DNA from: Saprospiraceae bacterium
Lineage (GTDB): Bacteria; Bacteroidota; Bacteroidia; Chitinophagales; Saprospiraceae
DNA: 14,049 nucleotides
Assembly (NCBI GenBank): GCA_007134625.1
Contig: SLKL01000084.1
Span: 1-14,049 of the forward strand
Direction: 5' to 3'
Within the stretch, counting starts at the first letter, position 1. Every line of letters begins with the position of its first letter. Below the pieces are notes generated by a model that was not told where the DNA came from, did not search any database, and saw nothing but the letters and a program-made list of their open reading frames with translations. Position numbers and translations under genes: made by a program. Positions 1 through 7,487 of this stretch are shown here, piece after piece.

Positions 1-164
1 ACGGGTATTTTTAAATTGTTTGATCAAAGCCTACCCTCATTATTGACTTTTTTATTTTATATTGAAATCATGTTCAATTTCTTACACATGCAAACACAAC
101 TGACGAAGTTGTAAATAGGGTAATTGGAGCCTAAAGGATTTCCTTAATTTTATAATTTAAAAAA
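1..164. other. Non-coding left flank (3' exon side of the intron)
   Basis: AT-rich spacer with no credible reading frame. The only local structure is a small hairpin at 96-112 (ACAACT and AGTTGT around a five-base loop) without a clear T-tract. The gene to the left is outside the window. Confidence 0.5.
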
Positions 165-170
165 ATCGAG

Positions 171-212
171 TAGGAGACAAAGATAGGTAAATTACCTAAC
201 TTTGTCGTCCTC
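171..212 (-). ncRNA. Group II intron domain VI hairpin and 3' splice region
   Basis: A long near-perfect palindrome. GACAAAG and CTTTGTC form the lower stem and TAGGTAA and TTACCTA the upper stem, with one mismatch (183/199) between them and a very small loop. Flanking AGGA/UCCU can extend the stem. The intron then ends CUACUCGAU, so the last two bases are AU, fitting the AY rule. I could not place the bulged branch-point A with confidence; class C introns often splice by hydrolysis. Confidence 0.82.
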
Positions 213-216
213 TCAC

Positions 217-249
217 ACCACCCAGCGTACGCCTTACGTACTAGGCGGT
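217..249 (-). ncRNA. Group II intron domain V (catalytic hairpin)
   Basis: The minus-strand RNA starts ACCGCC and ends UGGGUGGU, pairing over eight base pairs (one G-U in the CGC triad region). A two-nucleotide GC bulge on the 3' strand follows, then the GUACG/CGUAC upper stem and a short loop. This is the standard domain V shape with the CGC catalytic triad of class C introns. It is followed by GUGAGAGG, also typical. The last codons and stop of the maturase frame are contained in it. Confidence 0.9.
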
Positions 250-1589
250 TTCATCAAATTTGAACAGTAGTGAGTGTGTATGTCGAACAATCCTATGGAG
301 GCGAACCATTTGAGGTTCATTCCTTCATGAGCCTGTGGCGTGTTGGATTTATGATACCACCCTTTGGTGGATCCTGCTAATAGCCAACTTCGCCATTCCG
401 GTATCCCCAGTTTCTTTAGAAATCTCGATATACCTATTGCCCGCTTGCATTGTTTCAGCCGAAAACATCTTATTCGGCGGCGGAGCCAGCTCGCTATAGC
501 CTCAAGTTTACCTTTCATCTTGGCAGCCTTGAAGTAGTTTAGCCAGCCCCTTAGTAACAAGTTGATTTCCTTTACCATCTGGGTAAGGGATATCCCTCGA
601 TTTCGTTTGGTCTTTTCTCTCAACTTATACTTTAGTCGCTGCATACTCGGTTTGCTCAGTCCTAAATCTCCCTTCCCTATTATGTTGTGACCCAGAAAAT
701 TCAGTTCATAGGGTCGGCGTATCCCACTCTTGTCCCTATTTACTTTGAGTTTCATCCGATCTTCTATAAACCTGCTTACTGTTCTCATTATCCGTTGGGC
801 TGCTTTCTGGCTGCCTGCGAATATGATTAAGTCATCCGCATAGCCTACAAATCTTAGTCCTCGACGTTCCAGCTCTTTATCCAGCTCATCCAGTACTATG
901 TTTGATAATAGCGGGGATAACGGGCTACCTTGTGGCGTCCCTTTCGTCCTTTGACTACTCATGCCACCTTCCAGTATTCCGCTTTTCAGGAATTTGTTGA
1001 TCAGCTTGAGTAACGTTTTGTCCCCTATCCTTCTGCTCAGCGTCCACATCAGTCGGTCGTGATTGACTTCGTCAAAAAATTGTGCAAGATCGATATCTAC
1101 TATGTATCGATACCCTGCTCTGACATATGTGCATGCTTGCCTCAAACAAGGACGTGTTCCCTTCCCTTTGCGAAACCCATAACTAAATTCCGAAAAGGTG
1201 GGGTCATACATGCGCTCCATTACTTGGTGTACCGCTTGTTGTACCATCCGATCCTTTACCGTTGGTATGCCTAACTGTCGATACCCGCCTTTGGGCTTCT
1301 TTATCTTGACCCCTCTGATCTGACTTGTTCGGTAGTTGTTCGTCTCTAACTGCCTGATCAATTCCTTGTGGTTGATGCTAAACCAGCTCCCCAGTTCCTT
1401 GACTGACTTATTATCGACTCCTGCACTACCTGCATTACTTACTACCCGCTTCAGTGATGCGGTCAGATTTGATAAGTTTGTTATCTCCCTCATCAAATCC
1501 TCTGTTAAGGCCCGTTCCTCCCGACACCCTGAAAGCCATTCTTCCCTTACCCAAGCACTTCTAGAATGATTTACGTCCATTCCTTCCAC
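234..1589 (-). CDS. ltrA: Group II intron reverse transcriptase/maturase (class C type)
   Basis: Intron-encoded protein of 451 aa that helps the intron RNA fold and splice and copies it into DNA at the target. Reverse transcriptase blocks are in order: the fingers region with GYRQLGIPT (102-110), IDLAQFFDEVNHDRL (166-180), GTPQGSPLSPLLSN (217-230) and the catalytic YADD (250-253). The maturase X domain follows (LLLRGWLNYF near 350), then a basic C-terminal DNA-binding region. No HNH endonuclease domain follows, as expected for class C. The frame opens with GTG at 1589; an ATG three codons later at 1580 is an equally good start, since a purine-rich GGAAGGA lies directly before it. The TAA stop falls inside the domain V sequence. 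The frame is unbroken and the key residues are intact, so the protein could be active. Confidence 0.95.
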   Translation of the reverse strand: MEGMDVNHSRSAWVREEWLSGCREERALTEDLMREITNLSNLTASLKRVVSNAGSAGVDNKSVKELGSWFSINHKELIRQLETNNYRTSQIRGVKIKKPKGGYRQLGIPTVKDRMVQQAVHQVMERMYDPTFSEFSYGFRKGKGTRPCLRQACTYVRAGYRYIVDIDLAQFFDEVNHDRLMWTLSRRIGDKTLLKLINKFLKSGILEGGMSSQRTKGTPQGSPLSPLLSNIVLDELDKELERRGLRFVGYADDLIIFAGSQKAAQRIMRTVSRFIEDRMKLKVNRDKSGIRRPYELNFLGHNIIGKGDLGLSKPSMQRLKYKLREKTKRNRGISLTQMVKEINLLLRGWLNYFKAAKMKGKLEAIASWLRRRIRCFRLKQCKRAIGISRFLKKLGIPEWRSWLLAGSTKGWYHKSNTPQAHEGMNLKWFASIGLFDIHTHYCSNLMKPPST

Positions 1590-2080
1590 CCTCTGGCTAT
1601 CATCACCACATTCGTCTATTTCAAATAGACTCCTCTGTAGTACGTTTCGATATTTCTCTTAGTTCTTCATGACTTTTACAGTTTACCGAGCTGCTGCTCC
1701 CTATTTAATGATTCCCTCCTTCCCAATTCGTGAGTCCTCCTTGTCTCTCAAGGCTCGTATCCTCGGTACTATGACTTCTGCTGACTCCTCACCGCCTCTC
1801 GACTCTGAGACCTCCCATGGTAAACTATTCTCCCCTCCTCGGCAATGTGGATGATTTACCACCCATCGTTACGGTTGACTTTTGGACGTCTTGATCTATT
1901 GCTCTATTATCCTGATGGTAGGCCTTATATCACCTTCCTGTACGTCACATCTCCAGTTTGCCTTACGCTTCCTTCAGATCCCACCTCGCAGTGGACACCC
2001 TTGCGATCAGCTAATGCTTCCCTGTCAACTGGGCGCTTTTGGGACTTTAACCCTATAGGTAGATAGTATGCATGGCACAC

Positions 2081-2118
2081 AAAAAGAAAGGGTTCTTACC
2101 CTGGCAGGTAAAAACCCT
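2081..2118 (-). terminator. Intrinsic terminator forming the 5' exon of the intron
   Basis: On the minus strand, AGGGTT and TTACC arms fold back on GGTAA and AACCCT with one internal mismatch (2095/2112) and a six-base loop (2101-2106). TTTCTTTTT follows directly up to the intron start at 2080. The T-run continues in the 3' exon (six T at 164-159), so the uninterrupted site had a longer T-tract. In the plus direction there is no T-tract, so it works for minus-strand transcripts only. No minus-strand gene is visible just upstream of it. Confidence 0.82.
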
Positions 2119-2375
2119 AACTAAAACCCTAATTTATAAAATTCCGTTGTAATGCAAAGTTAAATAACTTTTCAATAATACAGCCTATTTTCAATCATTT
2201 TATTTATATTTTTATTTTCACTATTCATATTAGTCTATATACCTTTTTTTATACAGTTTTAATTAAATCAATTTTGTTTGTGCATCTTCTTTATGGATCC
2301 ATCTAAATGTAATTTTTGATTCGATTTGATCTCTCTAATGCTAAATAATCCGTTAAAAGAATCTATTTTTGATTT
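2119..2375. other. AT-rich spacer between intron target site and protease gene
   Basis: No reading frame or RNA gene is recognisable. TATTTTTG at 2364-2371 fits the Bacteroidota -7 consensus TAnnTTTG. It lies only 4 nt before the ATG, so using it would give a leaderless or downstream start, and I see no TTTG at the right distance. The protease promoter is therefore not settled. Confidence 0.35.
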
Positions 2376-3650
2376 ATGAGGATTTTATCATTTTGGATTC
2401 TTTTTCTCTTTTTAGGGATTTATGGGAACTTTGCCCAAGGGCAAACCCATACCCACCATCGATGTGAGGCGCAAAATCTGCTCTTTGAATCCATTGAAGC
2501 CAATCCAGGTAATTTAAATATTTTTCACATACAAGAAAAAGCAATAAGGGATTTTCTGGATAACAGTAGTTACAGCATCGATAGGTCAGAATTTATTATT
2601 CCGGTTGTCATCCATGTAGTATATCGGAATAATGATCAAAACATCAGTGACCTTCAAATTTACGATCAATTAGATATCCTCAATCGTGCTTTTTCTAAAC
2701 AAAACAAAAATCTATATACTGTTCCTCCACAATTCCGACAATTAATAAGTGATATTGGAATTCATTTTTGTTTGGCTAAAACAGATCCTGATGGCAATCC
2801 AACAAATGGAATAGTCAGAAAACCAACAATTGTAGAAAACATAGGAACGAGTAGAGTCGATGGAATTGAGGTAGCCGTCCACTTTGATGAATACGGTGGT
2901 TCAACCCCTTGGGACAATGAAAGATACCTGAATATATGGGTAGCAGAAATGGGCAACAACATAGCAGGCAGTGCTACTTTTCCCAACATGGCGCCCTATC
3001 CTGAGGCGGATGGGATTATCATGAATTACAGGTACTTTGGAAGCATTGGTACGGCTATTCAAAGCGCCCCTTATGACAAGGGAAAAACGCTGGCTCATGA
3101 AGTAGGGCATTATTTTAATCTCTTTCACCCCTGGGGACCAGGTTTTGGAGGATGTGATACCGATGATTTTGTAGATGACACCCCCTTGCAGGAAGGACCC
3201 TATTTTGATTGTAATCCTGCAGATAACTTCTCTTGTGGTTCAGAAGATATCGTTGTGAACTTTATGGACTACACTGAAGACAGCTGCTTAGCCATGTTCA
3301 CTCATGGTCAAAAAGAGAGAATGTTAGCAAGCATACAATTATTCCGGTCAGGTCTGATAAATAACAATACTGCATGCCAGGAGGAAAATGATCCTACAAC
3401 GGATGACCCCAAAGATTTTCTCGTAGTAAAACCCGATCGCATTGATAAAATTTACATCTACTCACCGGAGGAAAAAATGATGGATTTTACCGTAGAAGTA
3501 TATTCTATAGATGGAAAAGAGGTCTGGAGGGAACAACTAAACCAAACCTCTTTTCATAGCATTGATATTTCATCACTATCCAGAGGGATTTATATTGTTT
3601 GTATAAGTTCCCCTGAAAACTTCAATTGCATTAAAATACCTGTTTTCTGA
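2376..3650 (+). CDS. Secreted zinc metalloprotease, M43 (pappalysin/cytophagalysin) family, with type IX secretion tail
   Basis: A 424-aa exported peptidase. Residues 1-22 form a signal peptide with a hydrophobic core (ILSFWILFLFLGIYG). The catalytic metzincin motif HEVGHYFNLFH is at 241-251: two zinc histidines, the general-base glutamate and a third histidine ligand. The Met-turn is at 295-299 (NFMDY). Cysteines at 260, 279, 287, 304 and 334 may form disulfides, as in this family. After a linker (about 335-350), the last 75 residues resemble a type A C-terminal sorting domain (VEVYSIDGKEVW, then SSLSRGIYIVCI) used for type IX secretion across the outer membrane. Length is normal for cytophagalysin-like proteins; the substrate is unknown. 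It stands alone: the nearest plus-strand gene downstream is leuS, beyond an opposing small gene. Confidence 0.92.
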   Translation: MRILSFWILFLFLGIYGNFAQGQTHTHHRCEAQNLLFESIEANPGNLNIFHIQEKAIRDFLDNSSYSIDRSEFIIPVVIHVVYRNNDQNISDLQIYDQLDILNRAFSKQNKNLYTVPPQFRQLISDIGIHFCLAKTDPDGNPTNGIVRKPTIVENIGTSRVDGIEVAVHFDEYGGSTPWDNERYLNIWVAEMGNNIAGSATFPNMAPYPEADGIIMNYRYFGSIGTAIQSAPYDKGKTLAHEVGHYFNLFHPWGPGFGGCDTDDFVDDTPLQEGPYFDCNPADNFSCGSEDIVVNFMDYTEDSCLAMFTHGQKERMLASIQLFRSGLINNNTACQEENDPTTDDPKDFLVVKPDRIDKIYIYSPEEKMMDFTVEVYSIDGKEVWREQLNQTSFHSIDISSLSRGIYIVCISSPENFNCIKIPVF

Positions 3651-3657
3651 GCCAGGG

Positions 3658-3912
3658 TTAAACAGTCGTTTTACTTTCCTCGATTATACTTTTAGCCAAA
3701 TCAAGAATGTCTGTTCTGGATAAATGAACTATTCCACCATCAGGACCGGGTTGAATGTGGTTTCCTGTAACATCACCCTCTGTAAATTTTGAAGCACCAA
3801 AGTAATTCCTGACAGTTTGTTCATCTACTCCTATTCCCTCAGCAATTCGTTTAACACTTCCGGTAGGTAATTGATGTTTAATAGCTCTAAGTTCATTGAA
3901 AGATATCTTCAT
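3658..3912 (-). CDS. Small helix-turn-helix DNA-binding protein, conserved in Bacteroidota
   Basis: An 84-aa protein. Residues 19-38 (SVKRIAEGIGVDEQTVRNYF) fit a helix-turn-helix, with a likely recognition helix at EQTVRNYF. The middle has a glycine/proline-rich segment (IQPGPDGGIVHL, 53-64) and the end is a short amphipathic helix (DILDLAKSII). I recall similar short proteins annotated as hypothetical or DNA-binding in Bacteroidota, but I cannot name a target. It is transcribed towards the protease gene; their stops are 7 bp apart, so their transcripts probably overlap at the 3' ends. Its promoter must lie in the divergent spacer shared with leuS. Alternative: a nucleoid-type or sequence-neutral DNA binder. 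Confidence 0.75.
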   Translation of the reverse strand: MKISFNELRAIKHQLPTGSVKRIAEGIGVDEQTVRNYFGASKFTEGDVTGNHIQPGPDGGIVHLSRTDILDLAKSIIEESKTTV

Positions 3913-4116
3913 AAAATTGGTATTAAATGGTTAAGAATATATTGAGGTCTAAATTTAGAACTGATTTTTATTTTTTCCAAATAATAGACCAAAAATATGG
4001 AAAATATTCTTCTTATACATCTCTCAAAATAAATCAAAAGGTGGAAAAACTAATTAGGTCTAACCATCAGGGCAAAGCAATGAACTTTGCAGGATCAAAC
4101 TTTTTATAAATACGCT

Positions 4117-4145
4117 CTTTAACTTGTATAAGTTTAGTAATTTCG
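4117..4145 (+). promoter_or_regulatory. Probable leuS promoter with embedded short palindrome
   Basis: TAATTTCG (4138-4145) is close to the Bacteroidota -7 consensus TAnnTTTG. A TTT-containing element at 4117-4121 is a weak -33 candidate with a shorter spacer than usual. Between them is the inverted repeat AACTT-GTAT-AAGTT (4121-4134). Transcription would start near 4152, leaving a leader of about 16 nt before the ATG at 4168. This supports that ATG over the TTG at 4150. Confidence 0.4.
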
Positions 4146-4167
4146 CGTCTTGATTAAAAATAGCCAA

Positions 4168-7023
4168 ATGGAATACAACGCAAGGAAAATAGAGCTAAAG
4201 TGGCAAAAGAGGTGGGTCAATCAAAGCACTTACAAAGTTATTGAGGATGATACAAAAAAGAAGTTTTATGTTCTGGATATGTTTCCTTATCCGTCGGGTG
4301 CAGGATTGCATGTAGGTCACCCATTGGGATATATTGCATCCGATATTATTTCAAGATATAAAAGACATAACGGCTATCAAGTCCTCCACCCCATGGGCTA
4401 CGACGCCTTTGGACTTCCTGCAGAACAATACGCTTTACAAACAGGTATCCACCCTGCAGAATCGACAAGAAAAAATATTAAACGATATAAAGAACAACTC
4501 ACTGCACTTGGTTTCGATTACGACTGGTCCAGGTCTTTTGCTACCTGCGATCCTGATTATTATAAGTGGACTCAGTGGATATTTTTACAACTCTTTGATC
4601 ATTACTACTGCAAGAGGGCTAACAGAGCACTTCATATTTCAGGACTTATAGTTGAATTTGAAAAAAACGGTAATCTGCAAACAACAGCTTTCTCGAGTCA
4701 GCAGCCGGATTCATTTAGTGCACAGGAATGGAAAAAAATGAGCAGGCAGGTAAAAGATGAAATTTTGATGAACTACCGCCTTGCTTATCGAAAACAAGCT
4801 TATGTTAACTGGTGTGAAGCTCTGGGTACGGTATTGGCCAATGATGAGGTTAAAGACGGACTATCTGAAAGGGGTGGTTTCCCTGTTGAGAGAAAGGCTA
4901 TGTTGCAGTGGTCTATAAGAATATCTGCCTATGCAGAGCGATTATTGGCTAGCCTGGATAATCTGGACTGGTCTGATTCCCTAAAAATCATGCAACAAAA
5001 CTGGATAGGTAAATCAACCGGCGCAAAAATCTCTTTTGATGTAGATGGATTTGAAGAAAAAATTGAAGTTTTCACAACTCGTCCAGACACATTATTCGGA
5101 TGCACATTTATGGTTTTGGCACCCGAACATCCTTTGGTAAATCTAATAACCACCTCTGAGCAAAAACCTGCGGTTGAAAAGTACCGCTCTGAGACAGCCA
5201 CCCTTTCTGAAATAGATAGACAAAGTAATGCAGATCAGATCTCAGGAAAGTTTACCGGTGGATATGCTATTCATCCCTTCACGGAAAAAAAACTACCTAT
5301 ATGGATTAGTGATTATGTTTTGATGGATTATGGTACCGGTGCAATTATGGCTGTGCCCTCGGATGATGAAAGAGATAACAAATTTGCTAAGCATTTTGAA
5401 CTACCTATAATCGAGGTTTATGATAAATCAAATGGTGAGGATGAAATTAAATTTAAAACCATTAATTCAGACTTCTTAAATGGATTGGGCATCAAAGAGG
5501 CTAAGGCTAAAATGATTGCTGAGATAAGCGCAAGAAACTTAGGTGAAGCTCAGACTACTTATAGACTTAGAGATGCCAACTTTAGCAGACAGCGCTACTG
5601 GGGCGAACCTATTCCCGTAGTTTATGATGAAGAGGGTGTTTGTATACCGGTTGATGAAGAAGACCTACCTGTAGAATTGCCCGATACGGATAATTTTCAG
5701 CCCGGTAAAGATGGAAGGTCGCCCCTCTCAAGAATTGAGGATTGGGTAAATTTACCTAATGGCAATAAGCGAGAGACCGACACCATGCCGGGTTTTGCCG
5801 GTTCTTCCTGGTACTTCCTGCGCTATATGGATCCAAAAAATAAGGAGGCTTTAGCATCAAAAGGGGCAATTGACTATTGGGAGAGTGTTGACCTGTACAT
5901 TGGAGGAACGGAACATGCCGTAGGACACTTGATTTATTCGAGGTGTTTCCATAAATTTTTATTTGACATAGGAATTGTACCCACAGATGAGCCTTTTAAA
6001 AAGCTTATCAATCAGGGGATGATTCAGGGAATAATTGAATCTATCTATCTGGATAAAAGACAGAGTAATCCATCGAGATTTGTTTGTAAAACAATAGCTG
6101 AAAAAGAAGGTGAAAAAAACTTCAGTAAGATACTTGTACATGCTGATTTTGTTGAAAATTACGGAAATCCGGATTCTTATCTCTCAATCGAATCCATCGA
6201 TCAATTTCTGCAGTGGCAAAAGTCGTACAAGGATGCTATTTTCGAGTGCGGAAATGGCGTCTATCAAAACGGTAAGTTCACAGCTGCTCAACATTCAGGA
6301 GAAGATACTTCTCACCTGATCACGCATTCTGAAGTTGGGAAAATGTCTAAATCCAAATTCAATGTCATCAATCCAGATGATGTGATAAATGAATACGGCA
6401 CAGACTGCTTTAGGATGTATGAAATGTTTCTCGGACCAATAGAACAATCCAAGCCCTGGGATACAATGGGGATTGAAGGTGTATCTAAATTCCTGAAAAG
6501 ATTCTGGGCACTGTTTTTTACTAACGATCAATTTGAACTCAGTGATACTGAGCCATCCAAAGAAGCCTTAGTCGTTTTACACAATACCATAAAAAGGGTT
6601 AGGGAAGATATCGACAGATACTCTTTCAATACGTGCATAAGCCATTTTATGGTTTGCACCAACGAATTGAGAAAATTAAAGTGCAATAATAGAGCGATAC
6701 TGGAACCACTCATAATCCTCATTTCTCCTTTTGCCCCTCACATTGCTGAAGAGTTGTGGAATCTTTCCGGACATAGTACTACAGTTACTGTGGAAAGCTA
6801 CCCAGAATTTAAACCTGAAATACTTGTAAAAGATGAAATACTCTATCCTATAGCAGTTAATGGTAAGAAAAGAACTGAAATTGCTTTTCCCAATACCGCT
6901 TCTAAAGAGGAAATTGAGGCTGTAGTCAGAGAAAATGAGGTAGTAAAAAAATGGCAGGAAGACAAGGACATAAAAAGGGTAATTATAGTACCGAAAAAAA
7001 TGGTAAACATTGTGATAGGTTAA
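4168..7023 (+). CDS. leuS: Leucyl-tRNA synthetase
   Basis: Class Ia aminoacyl-tRNA synthetase that activates leucine with ATP and charges tRNA-Leu in the cytoplasm. From the ATG at 4168 it has 951 aa, beginning MEYNARKIELKWQ, the usual family start. The frame extends to a TTG at 4150, but the family alignment and likely promoter favour 4168. The HIGH signature is HVGH at 48-51 and KMSKS is at 725-729. The CP1 editing domain is present, with the threonine-rich TTRPDTLFGCTF and the GTGAIMAVPSDDERD motif. The two editing aspartates are kept, though the usual histidine before the first is Asp. It is longer than the roughly 860-aa E. coli enzyme because of an insert before the editing domain (about 150-215) and one just before KMSKS (about 625-715), both of the kind seen in Bacteroidota. 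Confidence 0.97.
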   Translation: MEYNARKIELKWQKRWVNQSTYKVIEDDTKKKFYVLDMFPYPSGAGLHVGHPLGYIASDIISRYKRHNGYQVLHPMGYDAFGLPAEQYALQTGIHPAESTRKNIKRYKEQLTALGFDYDWSRSFATCDPDYYKWTQWIFLQLFDHYYCKRANRALHISGLIVEFEKNGNLQTTAFSSQQPDSFSAQEWKKMSRQVKDEILMNYRLAYRKQAYVNWCEALGTVLANDEVKDGLSERGGFPVERKAMLQWSIRISAYAERLLASLDNLDWSDSLKIMQQNWIGKSTGAKISFDVDGFEEKIEVFTTRPDTLFGCTFMVLAPEHPLVNLITTSEQKPAVEKYRSETATLSEIDRQSNADQISGKFTGGYAIHPFTEKKLPIWISDYVLMDYGTGAIMAVPSDDERDNKFAKHFELPIIEVYDKSNGEDEIKFKTINSDFLNGLGIKEAKAKMIAEISARNLGEAQTTYRLRDANFSRQRYWGEPIPVVYDEEGVCIPVDEEDLPVELPDTDNFQPGKDGRSPLSRIEDWVNLPNGNKRETDTMPGFAGSSWYFLRYMDPKNKEALASKGAIDYWESVDLYIGGTEHAVGHLIYSRCFHKFLFDIGIVPTDEPFKKLINQGMIQGIIESIYLDKRQSNPSRFVCKTIAEKEGEKNFSKILVHADFVENYGNPDSYLSIESIDQFLQWQKSYKDAIFECGNGVYQNGKFTAAQHSGEDTSHLITHSEVGKMSKSKFNVINPDDVINEYGTDCFRMYEMFLGPIEQSKPWDTMGIEGVSKFLKRFWALFFTNDQFELSDTEPSKEALVVLHNTIKRVREDIDRYSFNTCISHFMVCTNELRKLKCNNRAILEPLIILISPFAPHIAEELWNLSGHSTTVTVESYPEFKPEILVKDEILYPIAVNGKKRTEIAFPNTASKEEIEAVVRENEVVKKWQEDKDIKRVIIVPKKMVNIVIG

Positions 7024-7070
7024 ACTATCAATAATAATCCAAGTTACACTAATGAATCAAATGAAAGAAC

Positions 7071-7487
7071 ATGTTTAAAAAAGGTCAAAAGCTCTATTCT
7101 ATATCCAATTACAAATGTCCAAAATGCCACGAAGGAGACCTCTACCCTACTAAACTTACCAGTTTTAGAAAGCCATTTGTCATGTATGACAATTGTCCTG
7201 CCTGTAATCAACCATATGTTATAGAACCGGGATTTTATTGGGGGGCAATGTATATAGCTTATATGATCAGTTCAGGAACTGTTTTGGGAGGATTTGCTAT
7301 CCTGTTTTTCGTAGTCAACTTAACGATACTACAAAGTTTTTTCATCATGACCGCTATTGTTCTTTCGATGTATGGATTTATTTTCAGAACTGCTCGTGCA
7401 ATCTGGATTAACATATATGTGCACTATGACCCAAACAGAAAAATAATAAACAAAGAAGATGACAGAAAAGGACAGAATTCACAATGA
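7071..7487 (+). CDS. DUF983 family membrane protein
   Basis: A 138-aa inner-membrane protein of unknown function. The N-terminal cytoplasmic part has two zinc-ribbon-like cysteine pairs, CPKC (16-19) and CPAC (42-45). The family signature YVIEPGFYWGAMYIAY (49-64) follows, then two hydrophobic helices at about 56-81 and 83-106. The C-terminus is a charged tail. It starts 47 nt after leuS and its end overlaps the Crp/Fnr gene by 29 nt in another frame, which points to translational coupling and a shared transcript. The family is known from Bacteroidota and Alphaproteobacteria, but I know of no established activity. Confidence 0.88.
   Translation: MFKKGQKLYSISNYKCPKCHEGDLYPTKLTSFRKPFVMYDNCPACNQPYVIEPGFYWGAMYIAYMISSGTVLGGFAILFFVVNLTILQSFFIMTAIVLSMYGFIFRTARAIWINIYVHYDPNRKIINKEDDRKGQNSQ

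Larger units (their letters stand above)
165..2080 (-). mobile_element. Group IIC intron, apparently complete (about 1.9 kb)
   Basis: A self-splicing retroelement whose RNA reads on the minus strand from 2080 down to 165. The 5' end begins GUGUGCC and is followed by AUAGGGUUAAAGUCCC, then CGCAAGGGUGUCC, AUCUGAAGGAAGC and GGCAAAC. Further in is GUCAGCAGAAGUCAUAGUACC without change. As far as I recall, this series of blocks matches the crystallised Oceanobacillus iheyensis group IIC intron in the same order. The 3' part has domain V, domain VI and the terminal CUACUCGAU. The open reading frame lies in domain IV. The 5' exon is a terminator hairpin plus T-tract, the usual target of class C introns. 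G+C is visibly higher than in the host genes, consistent with acquisition by transfer. Exact ends are inferred from consensus and not from a splice product. Confidence 0.93.

Noticed and set aside
1059..1569. Plus-strand frames antisense to the maturase gene
   Set aside because: Shadow frames of a strongly conserved reverse transcriptase; no recognisable product.
1669..2066. Two plus-strand reading frames opposite the intron
   Set aside because: They are antisense to the conserved ribozyme blocks of DI-DIII, have no family likeness, and their composition follows the RNA structure.
2111..2135. Telomere-like CCCTAA repeats
   Set aside because: Only two imperfect copies, one of them the arm of the terminator hairpin; no array.
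3927..4109. 60-codon plus-strand frame in the HTH/leuS spacer
   Set aside because: AT-rich, Lys/Phe/Tyr/Asn composition typical of random spacer, no domain, and it lies in the divergent promoter region.
4150..4167. TTG at 4150 as leuS start
   Set aside because: The ATG at 4168 matches the family N-terminus, and the likely transcription start near 4152 leaves no room for a TTG start with a leader.
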